Source: Merdimonas faecigallinarum (GTDB lineage: Bacteria; Bacillota; Clostridia; Lachnospirales; Lachnospiraceae). From it: a DNA stretch of 64,000 nt. The stretch spans positions 1 through 64,000 of the forward strand of contig DWXJ01000011.1 in assembly GCA_019119285.1 (NCBI GenBank). Reading direction: 5' to 3'. Below, piece after piece: positions 43,430 through 50,792 of the stretch. The translations under genes were made by a program, and so were the position numbers. The notes below the pieces were generated by a model. That model was not told where the DNA came from. It saw only the letters and a list, made by a program, of their open reading frames with translations, and ran no database searches. Every line of letters begins with the position of its first letter. The stretch's first letter is position 1.

Positions 43430-43502
43430 TGAGCGTGCGGGGATTCGAACCCCGGACAACTTGATTAAAAGTCAAGTGCTCTACCGCCTGAGCTACACGC
43501 CC
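43430..43502 (-). tRNA. tRNA-Lys (UUU)
   Basis: Acceptor GGGCGTG/CACGCTC, D-arm GCTCAGGCGGTAGAGC, anticodon loop CTTTTAA (UUU), T-loop TTCGAAT. CCA is not encoded. Confidence 0.95.
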
Positions 43503-43510
43503 GTAAAAAG

Positions 43511-43582
43511 CTGGGCTAGTTGGATTCGAACCAACGAATGCAGGAGTCAAAGTCCTGTGCCTTACCGCTTGGCGATAGCCCA
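43511..43582 (-). tRNA. tRNA-Gln (UUG)
   Basis: Acceptor TGGGCTA/TAGCCCA, anticodon stem CAGGA/TCCTG around CTTTGAC (UUG), T-arm GGTTCGAATCC, discriminator G. Confidence 0.95.
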
Positions 43583-43601
43583 ATAAAAGAAAATAGAAAA
43601 A

Positions 43602-43676
43602 GGTGGGTAATGGGACTCGAACCCATGATATCCAGAACCACAATCTGGCGCGCTAACCAACTGCACCATACCCACC
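43602..43676 (-). tRNA. tRNA-His (GUG)
   Basis: Eight-base-pair acceptor GGTGGGTA/TACCCACC including the His-specific G-1:C73 pair, anticodon loop TTGTGGT (GUG), T-loop TTCGAGT. Confidence 0.95.
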
Positions 43677-43742
43677 ATGCTAATTACTTATCGAACCAAG
43701 CGTCCAACTAAGTATCCCTGTATTTAATTGTCGCGGTTCTAA

Positions 43743-43816
43743 CGAGCCTGGGGGGATTCGAACCCTCGACCTACGGCTTAGAAGGCCGTTGCTCTATCCA
43801 GCTGAGCTACAGACTC
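43743..43816 (-). tRNA. tRNA-Arg (UCU)
   Basis: Acceptor GAGTCTG/CAGGCTC with a G-T pair, anticodon stem ACGGC/GCCGT around CTTCTAA (UCU), T-loop TTCGAAT, discriminator G. Confidence 0.95.
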
Positions 43817-43821
43817 ATAGA

Positions 43822-43892
43822 AGCGGGTGATGGGAATCGAACCCACGTATCCAGCTTGGAAGGCTGGTGTTCTACCATTGAACTACACCCGC
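43822..43892 (-). tRNA. tRNA-Gly (UCC)
   Basis: Acceptor GCGGGTG/CACCCGC, anticodon stem CCAGC/GCTGG around CTTCCAA (UCC), T-loop TTCGATT, discriminator U as usual for glycine tRNA. Confidence 0.95.
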
Positions 43893-43908
43893 AGGTGATA
43901 TGTCATGA

Positions 43909-43983
43909 TCGGGGTGACAGGATTCGAACCTGCGGCCTCCTGGTCCCAAACCAGGCGCTCTAGCCAAGCTGAGCCACACCCCG
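43909..43983 (-). tRNA. tRNA-Pro (UGG)
   Basis: Acceptor CGGGGTG/CACCCCG with discriminator A, anticodon stem CCTGG/CCAGG around TTTGGGA (UGG), T-loop TTCGAAT. First tRNA of the array behind the promoter at 44014. Confidence 0.95.
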
Positions 43984-44013
43984 ACATTTTTGTCGCCTCA
44001 CAACGCAAAAATT

Positions 44014-44042
44014 ATTATATCGGATGGTTTCCTGGTTGTCAA
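44014..44042 (-). promoter_or_regulatory. Promoter of the tRNA array
   Basis: Consensus boxes on the minus strand: TTGACA (44037-44042), 17 bp, TATAAT (44014-44019), about 30 bp before tRNA-Pro. Confidence 0.88.
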
Positions 44043-44051
44043 CAACTTTTT

Positions 44052-44537
44052 TTATATTTTTTGATAACAGATCTGAAAATCTACACCGCCCCGCTCATCT
44101 GCCTGCATCACGATATAGCTGGGATCTCTCCCCGCCTGTCTGGGATAGGAAACGCTTCCCGGATTAAGGGTCACCAGATCATTCTCCTCCTCCAGAGAGG
44201 GTCTGTGCGTGTGTCCGTACATGACAATATCCGCTCCCCTTCCTCTGGCTTCCGCCTTGATCCGGTCTTCTCCCAGGGAAACCCCGTAATAATGTCCGTG
44301 CGTGATAAACACGTGATGTCCTTCAATAAAAAATTCCTGTTCAGCCGGCAGATCGGAAAAGAAATCATTATTTCCCCGCACAATGTGGACCGGGCAGTCT
44401 GCCAGAGCCTCGATATAATCCTCCGCGCCTTCCACGTCGCCTAAGTGGATCAGCATCTGGAAAGGCTTCTCCTTTTCGATGATCCTTTCCAGATTGCGGT
44501 GGGACTTATGGGTATCGCTGACGATCAAAACCTTCAC
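44052..44537 (-). CDS. YfcE/MJ0936-type metallophosphoesterase
   Basis: A 161-residue calcineurin-like phosphodiesterase. Metal-binding blocks are SDTHKSHRNL, HLGDVEGAED, VRGNNDF, ITHGHYYGVS and YGHTHRPSL. It starts at GTG (44537) that overlaps the rdgB TGA by 4 bases, so the two are coupled. Physiological substrate unknown. Confidence 0.92.
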   Translation of the reverse strand: MKVLIVSDTHKSHRNLERIIEKEKPFQMLIHLGDVEGAEDYIEALADCPVHIVRGNNDFFSDLPAEQEFFIEGHHVFITHGHYYGVSLGEDRIKAEARGRGADIVMYGHTHRPSLEEENDLVTLNPGSVSYPRQAGRDPSYIVMQADERGGVDFQICYQKI

Positions 44538-45154
44538 AGTCCCTTCCTCCTCTCCAGGATTTCGCGCATCTTCCGCAGGCCTTCCCCCCTGTGGCTCAGT
44601 TCATTCTTTTTCTCCGGGGACAGTTCTGCGCTGGTGCAGCCGTATTCCGGAAGGAAGAAAATCGGATCGTATCCAAATCCATTTTCCCCGGCGATCTTAT
44701 GGCCGATGATCCCCTCCATGGTTCCTCTTACCACTTCCGTAGTTCCGTCCGGAAGCGCCGCCGCGATGGCGCACACAAAACGGGCCGTCCGCTTTTCATC
44801 CGGCACGCTCTCCAGCCGGTCCAGAAGCGCCTGGTTCTTAATATCATAGGAAGTATCTTCTCCCATATATCTGGCCGAGTAGATACCAGGCTCTTTGTTC
44901 AGATAATCAATCTCCAGCCCGGAATCGTCCGCCAGCACCACCGCATTTTTGTACTCCGGCCTGGCTGCCGCCGCTTCGCGGATCCTGGTCGCCTTGATCA
45001 GCGCATTTTCTTCAAAGGTAGATCCGTCCTCTACCACATCTGCATGGATCCCGGCTTCTGCCTGCGAAAGGATCTCCACGCCCAGATCCTTTAAGATCAT
45101 ACGGATCTCTACCATCTTATGCGCATTTCCTGTTGCAAAAATAATCTTATCCAT
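44534..45154 (-). CDS. rdgB: XTP/dITP diphosphatase (RdgB/HAM1)
   Basis: Hydrolyses non-canonical purine nucleotides such as dITP and XTP to keep them out of DNA. The 206-residue product begins IIFATGNAHKMVEIRMIL, with DDSGLEIDYLNKEPGIYSAR and GENGFGYDPIFFLPEYG typical of the family. Coupled with the downstream phosphoesterase; 23 bp after the methyltransferase gene. Confidence 0.96.
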   Translation of the reverse strand: MDKIIFATGNAHKMVEIRMILKDLGVEILSQAEAGIHADVVEDGSTFEENALIKATRIREAAAARPEYKNAVVLADDSGLEIDYLNKEPGIYSARYMGEDTSYDIKNQALLDRLESVPDEKRTARFVCAIAAALPDGTTEVVRGTMEGIIGHKIAGENGFGYDPIFFLPEYGCTSAELSPEKKNELSHRGEGLRKMREILERRKGL

Positions 45155-45177
45155 TTCTCTTATGCGCTCCTTTTCGC

Positions 45178-46347
45178 TTACTCCAGTCCCTGCTCCGGGC
45201 TTTTCGGCCTTCTTGGCGGCTTTGGCCCCTGGAACTGGTAAAAATATGTTTTCAACATCCCGTTATAGATCTTCCGGTTCTTATCCGCTTTCCTTCCGAA
45301 ATATTTCTCCGCGTCCTCGTAAGACGTGATCATGTAGGCAGACCAGGAATCCAGTCTGCGATACGCCTCTCCAAAGGCCCGGTAGAGCTCCGGCAGGTCC
45401 TTTTTATCCTCCAGCCGTTCCCCGTAGGGCGGGTTCGTGATCAGGAACCCGTACTTTTTCGGATGGTGCAGATCCCGCACATCTCTTCTCTGAAAATGGA
45501 TCAGATGCTCCACTCCGGCTTCCCTGGCATTTCTTCTTGCTATGCGGATCACGTCCTCATCCACATCATATCCCTGGATATCCGTCTCAATCTGATCATC
45601 GATCAGGTCGCCGGCTTCATTTACCGCGTCATACCACAGTTTCTTCGGGATCAGTTCCGTCCAGTTCTCTGCTGTAAAAGACCGGTTCATGCCCGGCGCG
45701 ATATGCGCGGCCATCATCGCCGCCTCGATCGGAAATGTACCGCTTCCGCAGAACGGGTCCACCAGGATCCGATCCCGCTTCCAGGGCGTCAGCAGGATGA
45801 GAGCGGCCGCCAGCGTCTCCGTGATCGGCGCTTTACCGGAAATCTCCCGGTACCCTCTCTTGTGCAGCGACATGCCGGAAGTGTCGATCCCCACCGTCAC
45901 CTGGTCCTTCATCAGGAACACCCGGAGAGGGTACTGTGCCCCATCCTCCGGAAACCACTCCAGATGGTATTTCTCCTGCAGCCTTCGCACCATCGCCTTC
46001 TTCATGATCGACTGGATATCCGACGGGCTGAACAGCCTGCTTTTCACAGAAGAAGCCTTGGCCACCCAGAACTTCCCGTTCTTCGGGATATACGCTTCCC
46101 AGGGAAGCGCCCTGGTCTTTTCAAACAATTCCTCAAACGTCACCGCCCGGAAGCTTCCCACCTTAAGAAGGATCCGCTCCGCAGTGCGCAAAAACACATT
46201 TGCCCGGCAGACCGCTTCTGCATCTCCCAGAAATGTCACTCTTCCATCTTCCACCTCCAGGATCTCATATCCCAGATCCAGGATCTCCCGTTTCAAAACG
46301 GCCTCCAGCCCAAAATGACAGGGCGCGATCAATTCCATACGACTCAT
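45178..46347 (-). CDS. THUMP-domain 23S rRNA guanine-N2 methyltransferase (RlmL/YpsC-like)
   Basis: A 389-residue class I methyltransferase. N-terminal ferredoxin-like and THUMP domains (ELIAPCHFGLEAVLKREI) precede the SAM domain with DPFCGSGTFPIEAAMMA and the catalytic motif ITNPPYGERL. I chose the ATG at 46347 (MSRMELIAP) because AGAGG lies 5 bp before it; the adjacent upstream ATG is too close to that box. Target base is inferred from the family. Confidence 0.9.
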   Translation of the reverse strand: MSRMELIAPCHFGLEAVLKREILDLGYEILEVEDGRVTFLGDAEAVCRANVFLRTAERILLKVGSFRAVTFEELFEKTRALPWEAYIPKNGKFWVAKASSVKSRLFSPSDIQSIMKKAMVRRLQEKYHLEWFPEDGAQYPLRVFLMKDQVTVGIDTSGMSLHKRGYREISGKAPITETLAAALILLTPWKRDRILVDPFCGSGTFPIEAAMMAAHIAPGMNRSFTAENWTELIPKKLWYDAVNEAGDLIDDQIETDIQGYDVDEDVIRIARRNAREAGVEHLIHFQRRDVRDLHHPKKYGFLITNPPYGERLEDKKDLPELYRAFGEAYRRLDSWSAYMITSYEDAEKYFGRKADKNRKIYNGMLKTYFYQFQGPKPPRRPKSPEQGLE

Positions 46348-46424
46348 CATATCCTCTATCCTCAACAATAAAATTCCTTATCTGCTCCTTACATCTTACT
46401 TGCTTTTTGTAGAATTTGTCAATC

Positions 46425-46513
46425 GGGTACAGGGTAAAATGCAATTGGGGACAGGGCAAAACGCAAAAGGGGACGTAGACCTTTTGCAAAGGTCTACGTC
46501 CCCTTTTGCGTTG
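46425..46513. repeat. Palindromic element, family B, copy 5
   Basis: Opposite orientation to copies 1-4: two repeats (GGGTACAGGGTAAAA and GGGGACAGGGCAAAA) precede the palindrome 46460-46512, whose arms are AACGCAAAAGGGGACGTAG and complement. The outer arm is AAAAGGGG/CCCCTTTT where other copies have ATTTGGG/CCCAAAT. It ends one base before the stop codon of the small Asn-rich gene. Confidence 0.9.
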
Positions 46514-46690
46514 CTAGTATTTGTCGCTGTAGTCGGATGCGCCGGATGTGTAATTCCGGGAAGCGTTATTTTTCCCGTAGGAATTTTTGTTGTTCGCGGA
46601 ATTTTTTCCGGCTGTCTGCTTGCCGGCGCCATTCTGTCTTGTGTTATTTGCATTCTGGTTACTGTTGGATGACTGATTGTTTTTTGCCAT
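46514..46690 (-). CDS. Small Asn/Ser-rich protein of 58 residues, unrecognised
   Basis: A short frame with an excellent RBS (AGGAGGAATTGAC before ATG at 46690). The product begins MAKNNQSSNSNQNANNTRQN and ends in ASDYSDKY; it is rich in Asn, Ser, Gln, Gly and Lys, has no hydrophobic segment and should be disordered. The composition recalls small spore or stress proteins, but I cannot place it in a family. The TAG stop abuts element B5. No other frame across this stretch has an RBS. Confidence 0.65.
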   Translation of the reverse strand: MAKNNQSSNSNQNANNTRQNGAGKQTAGKNSANNKNSYGKNNASRNYTSGASDYSDKY

Positions 46691-46845
46691 GTCAATTCCT
46701 CCTGCTTCTTTTATTTTCGAGATTATTGTTTCCTGTTTGAGAAATTCTATGTATCGGAACCGGCGGAATTATTTATACACTTATTGCCATCTGTACAGCA
46801 ATCTGGCTATTTCAGATTTTGCTTAAGATTTTTTTAATATTTTGC

Positions 46846-46874
46846 TTGCTTTTTGATCTCTGCTATATTATACT
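46846..46874 (+). promoter_or_regulatory. Promoter of small-RNA candidate 1
   Basis: TTGCTT (46846-46851), 17 bp, TATACT (46869-46874). The next plus-strand protein gene is more than 7 kb away, so it points to a noncoding transcript. Confidence 0.6.
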
Positions 46875-46879
46875 AAGTC

Positions 46880-46963
46880 ATGTAGAAAGGATTCTTTCTA
46901 CAACCCCTTATTAATTATTTATACTCCCCTCAAAAGACCGATGGCTCCCCCATCGGTCTTTTA
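46880..46963 (+). ncRNA. Small-RNA candidate 1 (C-rich, 83 nt)
   Basis: Behind the promoter at 46846 the sequence forms a perfect 9-bp hairpin (46881-46902, TGTAGAAAG/CTTTCTACA), then an unstructured AU-rich linker with ACCCC and ACTCCCCTC, then a terminator hairpin (46932-46962, 13-bp stem, loop CTCCC) ending in UUUU. Unpaired C-rich motifs of this kind pair with Shine-Dalgarno sequences in known Firmicute small RNAs. No ORF is present. This accounts for the 310-bp gap 46691-47000. Confidence 0.55.
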
Positions 46964-46985
46964 CCTTTAAAGAAAAACGCCTAAC

Positions 46986-47013
46986 AAAAAACGCCGGCTT
47001 TCACCGGCGTTTT
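46986..47013 (-). terminator. Terminator overlapping the stop of the HAAS gene
   Basis: Stem AAAACGCCGG/CCGGCGTTTT (46988-46997, 47004-47013) with a 6-base loop that contains the TGA stop of the HAAS gene; T6 follows on the minus strand. Confidence 0.85.
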
Positions 47014-47474
47014 CCCAATATCTGAAATATAATAAGTATCACGAGTAATGGCACCAGGATTGGAGCCAGAAGGGAAAAGATCCCTCCGATCACGGCGATC
47101 ACCAGCGCGATCACACCGATCACACCCAGCACCACCAGCAGGATCTGCCACCAGCTGGGCGCTCCGAAGATATGAATCTGGCTTCCGCTCTCTTCCCGGT
47201 ACGCGCCGCTTCTGCGCCGTTCCGGTTCCTGATAGCGTCCCCCGCTCTCCTGTCCGAAGCTTCCTTCGCCTGTGATCTCCGCGGCGCTGATGATATTGCG
47301 GGCGATCGCCCAGGGATCCCCGAGTTCTGCGGTTACCGCTTCCTCCGTTCTCCCTTTCCGCACCTCGTCCCGGATATAATCATTATAAAATGTAACCTGC
47401 TCCTGCACTTCGCCGGGGCTTAAGTCCTGCTCCAGCGCGGCTTTCAGCTTGTCGATAAATTCTCTTCTTGTCAC
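47001..47474 (-). CDS. HAAS/DUF1700 domain membrane protein
   Basis: A 157-residue protein: an N-terminal helical HAAS-type domain (MTRREFIDKLKAAL, then VTFYNDYIRDEVRKGRTEEA and LGDPWAIARNIISA), a polar linker, and two hydrophobic segments near residues 108-130 and 132-152. HAAS domains are often paired with PadR-type regulators or adhesin-like membrane proteins, none of which is adjacent. GTG start with GGAGAG box. Function unknown. Confidence 0.8.
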   Translation of the reverse strand: MTRREFIDKLKAALEQDLSPGEVQEQVTFYNDYIRDEVRKGRTEEAVTAELGDPWAIARNIISAAEITGEGSFGQESGGRYQEPERRRSGAYREESGSQIHIFGAPSWWQILLVVLGVIGVIALVIAVIGGIFSLLAPILVPLLVILIIFQILGKRR

Positions 47475-47486
47475 GAAGTCTCTCCT

Positions 47487-49598
47487 TTACACTTCAAACA
47501 TCAGATCGCCGTAGGACGGCATCGGCCATGCGTCCTTATCCATGATCATCTCCATGGTATCTACCGGCGCGCGCAGCGCTTCCATGGCCGGAACCACCTC
47601 GGAGTGATAATATCTGGCCTGGTCTCCTCCCTCTGCCATGGCAGCCGCCTTTTCTGTTACCACCTTCAGCTTTTCCAGCGCCTCTCTGGTCTCGGCAAGA
47701 TGAACGGTCACTTCATTTAAAATATCAGACTGCACAGAAGGATCCGCTCCTGCTTCCCGCACAGCGATCACCGTGTCCGCCAGCGTTCTGGTGTACTTGA
47801 TAAACGCCGGAAGGAACTGCTTGCTGGCCATATCGATCATGGTACGGGCTTCTATATTGATCGCCTTTGCATAATTTTCGTATTTGATCTCTTCTCTGGA
47901 CTCCAACTCCGCCCTGGTAAATACTCCGAACTTTTCAAACATTGCCACGGATTTTTCCGTCGTCAGAGCCGGGATCGCCTCCACCATGGAGCGGATGTTG
48001 GGCAGTCCTCTCCGCTCGGCTTCTTTCACCCACTCGTCGGAATATCCATTGCCATTGAAAATGATCTTCTGGTGCTCTGTTGCGTACTTTTTGATCAGGT
48101 CATGCACTGCCATCTCAAAATTATCGGAATTTTCCAGTACATCGCAGGCCTCGGAAAATGCTTCCGCCACGATGGTATTCAACACCACATTGGGGCCGGC
48201 CACAGAATCTCTGGAGCCTACCATACGGAATTCAAATTTATTTCCGGTAAATGCAAACGGGCTCGTCCGGTTCCGGTCTGTCGCATCTTTTGCCAGATCC
48301 GGCAGCGTGCGCACGCCGGTCTCAAGCTTCCCGCCCTTTAAGCTGTGGGTTGCCTCTCCGGTGCTGACAAGCTGCTCGATCACGTCCTCCAGCTGGTCGC
48401 CAAGGAACACGGAAATGATCGCCGGCGGCGCTTCGTTCGCCCCCAGACGGTGATCGTTCCCCGGATCGGCCGCAGACTCTCTTAACAGATCTGCATGCTC
48501 ATCCACCGCCTTTAAAATACAAGTCAGTACCAGCAAGAACTGAATATTTTCATGCGGGGTTTTGCCCGGATCCAGAAGGTTCTTTCCGTCGTCTGTGGTC
48601 AGAGACCAGTTGTCATGCTTGCCGGAGCCGTTCACTCCTGCAAAGGGTTTCTCGTGGAGCAGGCACTTCATGCCGTGCTGACCGGCCACCCGTTTCAGTG
48701 TCTGCATCACCAGATGGTTGTGGTCCACCGCCACATTGGCCGGCGCATAGATGGGCGCCAGTTCATGCTGTGCCGGAGCCACTTCATTGTGCTGCGTCTT
48801 GGAGCTTACGCCCACCTTCCACAGTTCAATATTTACATCACGCATAAATCCGGCGATCCGCTGGCGGATGGTTCCAAAATAATGATCGTCCAGCTCCTGC
48901 CCCTTGGGCGGCATCGCGCCAAACAGGGTCCTGCCGGTATAGATCAGGTCTTTTCTCTGCTGAAATTTCTTTGCGTCTACCAGGAAATATTCCTGTTCAG
49001 GACCTACAGAAGGAGTCACTTTTCTGGAGGTCGTATTTCCAAAGAGGCGGATCAGGCGGAGCGCCTGGATATTAATGGCCTCCATGGAACGAAGAAGCGG
49101 AGTCTTCTGATCCAGCGCTTCTCCTGTATAAGAACAAAATGCAGTGGGAATACAAAGTGTCGCACCTGCCGCATCTTTACGCACGAATGCCGGAGACGTA
49201 CAGTCCCATGCCGTATATCCTCTCGCCTCAAAAGTGGCCCGAAGCCCGCCGGAGGGGAAAGACGAAGCGTCCGGCTCTCCCTTGATCAGTTCTTTTCCCG
49301 AGAAACTCATCAGAACCTTTCCGCTTGGCATAGGCGCCGAAATAAAGGAATCGTGTTTTTCTGCTGTTACGCCCGTCAACGGCTGAAACCAGTGGGTGTA
49401 ATGGGTAGCGCCTTTTTCAATGGCCCACTCCTTCATCTCATGGGCGATCACATCCGCAGTCGCCAGATCCAGCTCTTTTCCTTCCTCAATCGTCTTCTTC
49501 AGGTCCTTGTATACCTTTTTCGGGAGACGTTCCTGCATAACGGTGTCGTTAAAAACGTCCTGTCCGAAAATGTCAGCCACGTTAAATGCTTCACTCAT
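47487..49598 (-). CDS. glnN: Glutamine synthetase type III
   Basis: Makes glutamine from glutamate and ammonia. The 703-residue length and N-terminal FGQDVFNDTVMQERLPKKVY are typical of GSIII, much longer than GSI. Active-site blocks include GPEQEYFLVD, the substrate region KTQHNEVAPAQHELAPIY, ANVAVDHNHLVMQTL, NGSGKHDNWSL and the C-terminal EFRMVGSRDSVAGPN. It is 12 bp ahead of the HAAS gene and may be co-transcribed with it. No regulatory gene is beside it. Confidence 0.96.
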   Translation of the reverse strand: MSEAFNVADIFGQDVFNDTVMQERLPKKVYKDLKKTIEEGKELDLATADVIAHEMKEWAIEKGATHYTHWFQPLTGVTAEKHDSFISAPMPSGKVLMSFSGKELIKGEPDASSFPSGGLRATFEARGYTAWDCTSPAFVRKDAAGATLCIPTAFCSYTGEALDQKTPLLRSMEAINIQALRLIRLFGNTTSRKVTPSVGPEQEYFLVDAKKFQQRKDLIYTGRTLFGAMPPKGQELDDHYFGTIRQRIAGFMRDVNIELWKVGVSSKTQHNEVAPAQHELAPIYAPANVAVDHNHLVMQTLKRVAGQHGMKCLLHEKPFAGVNGSGKHDNWSLTTDDGKNLLDPGKTPHENIQFLLVLTCILKAVDEHADLLRESAADPGNDHRLGANEAPPAIISVFLGDQLEDVIEQLVSTGEATHSLKGGKLETGVRTLPDLAKDATDRNRTSPFAFTGNKFEFRMVGSRDSVAGPNVVLNTIVAEAFSEACDVLENSDNFEMAVHDLIKKYATEHQKIIFNGNGYSDEWVKEAERRGLPNIRSMVEAIPALTTEKSVAMFEKFGVFTRAELESREEIKYENYAKAINIEARTMIDMASKQFLPAFIKYTRTLADTVIAVREAGADPSVQSDILNEVTVHLAETREALEKLKVVTEKAAAMAEGGDQARYYHSEVVPAMEALRAPVDTMEMIMDKDAWPMPSYGDLMFEV

Positions 49599-49645
49599 AT
49601 TCTCGCATTTCCTTTCTTCCTTCTCGTATCATTCTGCCGCATATC

Positions 49646-49682
49646 AGAAAAAGGCACTCCAACTTCCGGTTGGAACGCCTTT
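49646..49682 (-). terminator. Terminator after fba
   Basis: Interrupted hairpin AAAGGC...CTCCAAC/GTTGGA...GCCTTT (49650-49682) followed on the minus strand by TTTTTCTG, 27 bp beyond the fba stop. Confidence 0.75.
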
Positions 49683-49708
49683 ATTCTTTTTATCCCTGTG
49701 CCTGATGC

Positions 49709-50572
49709 TTAGGCTTTTCCTACGGAACCAAACAGTTCCATCTTTTCTTTTACCTTGTCGATAATTGCTTCTGCGCCCGGTTTGAGAAGTTTACGCGGGT
49801 CATAGCCTTTGCCTTCCAGGTCTTTGCCTGCCTCGATGTACTTGCGGGTAGCTTCTGCAAATACTAACTGGCACTCTGTATTTACATTGATCTTTGCAAC
49901 GCCAAGGTCGATGGCTTTTTTGATCATATCGTCCGGGATTCCGGTACCGCCGTGGAGAACCAGCGGAAGATCTCCTGTCAGCTGCTGGATGGCGTCCAGA
50001 GTCTCAAAGCTTAAGCCCGCCCAGTTTGCAGGATATTTTCCATGGATATTTCCAATGCCTGCTGCCAGCATGTCTACGCCAAGGTCAGCGATCATCTTGC
50101 ACTCGTTAGGATCTGCGCATTCGCCCTGTCCGATCACGCCGTCTTCCTCGCCGCCGATAGCTCCGACCTCTGCCTCCAGGGACATTCCCTTCTCACGGCA
50201 GATCGCGATCAGCTCTTTTGTCTTTGCAACATTTTCATCGATCGGGTACTTGGATCCGTCAAACATGATAGAAGAAAATCCTGCCTCGATACATTTCATA
50301 CATCCGTCATAGGTTCCGTGATCCAGGTGAAGCGCTACCGGAACGGTAATGCCCATCTCTTCGATCATAGCAGATACCATGGAAGCTACGGTCTTAAATC
50401 CTGTCATGTACTTGCCGGCTCCCTCGGATACGCCTAAGATTACCGGAGATTTGCACTCCTCAGCAGCCTGAAGGATACACTTGGTCCACTCCAGGTTATT
50501 GATATTGAACTGACCAACCGCATAGTGACCTGCGACTGCTTTTTCAAGCATGTCTTTTGCTGATACTAACAT
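49709..50572 (-). CDS. fba: Class II fructose-1,6-bisphosphate aldolase
   Basis: Glycolytic zinc aldolase. Of 287 residues from MLVSAKDMLEKA; the ATG at 50572 has a GGAGGAAATTGAAA box, so I prefer it to an in-frame TTG two codons upstream. Zinc and substrate blocks: HLDHGTYDGCMKCIEAGFSS, EAEVGAIGGEEDGV, GNIHGKYP, LHGGTGIPDD and INVNTECQ. Own promoter and terminator, so monocistronic. Confidence 0.94.
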   Translation of the reverse strand: MLVSAKDMLEKAVAGHYAVGQFNINNLEWTKCILQAAEECKSPVILGVSEGAGKYMTGFKTVASMVSAMIEEMGITVPVALHLDHGTYDGCMKCIEAGFSSIMFDGSKYPIDENVAKTKELIAICREKGMSLEAEVGAIGGEEDGVIGQGECADPNECKMIADLGVDMLAAGIGNIHGKYPANWAGLSFETLDAIQQLTGDLPLVLHGGTGIPDDMIKKAIDLGVAKINVNTECQLVFAEATRKYIEAGKDLEGKGYDPRKLLKPGAEAIIDKVKEKMELFGSVGKA

Positions 50573-50610
50573 TTTCAATTTCCTCCAATTCCTAAAAATT
50601 TGCTTTAACC

Positions 50611-50639
50611 ATTATATCTCATAATAAGAAAAATGACAA
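50611..50639 (-). promoter_or_regulatory. Promoter of fba
   Basis: Minus strand TTGTCA (50634-50639), 17 bp, TATAAT (50611-50616), 38 bp before the start codon. Strong boxes suit a glycolytic gene. Confidence 0.85.
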
Positions 50640-50699
50640 GGAAATCAGAAATTTTCGCTTTTTTTAGACTCTGAACATATTTTGGTCACATTTTCCTTC

Positions 50700-50792
50700 T
50701 ATAATAAAACCTGGATAGTTGATAGATTCGACTATCTCCCCCCTCATAAAGTATGGCATCCGAAGGCATTATGCTTTCGGATGCCATATTTT
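50700..50792 (+). ncRNA. Small-RNA candidate 2 (C-rich)
   Basis: A TATAAT at 50700-50705 (with only a weak -35) is followed by a small hairpin (GATAGT at 50714 with ACTATC at 50731), the unpaired run CTCCCCCCTC (50736-50745) and a very strong 16-bp hairpin (50752-50788) with UUUUAU after it. The plan and the C-rich motif followed by CAnAAAG match candidate 1. The strong hairpin also lies at the 3' end of the convergent thi operon and may end that transcript, which is the alternative explanation. Confidence 0.45.

Noticed and set aside
27922..46513. CRISPR array suggested by repeated palindromic units
   Set aside because: Copies are kilobases apart, not regularly spaced, without spacers or cas genes.
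46400..46672. Plus-strand frame of 90 codons opposite the small Asn-rich gene
   Set aside because: It begins in front of and runs through repeat element B5 and lacks an RBS, while the minus-strand frame has AGGAGG.
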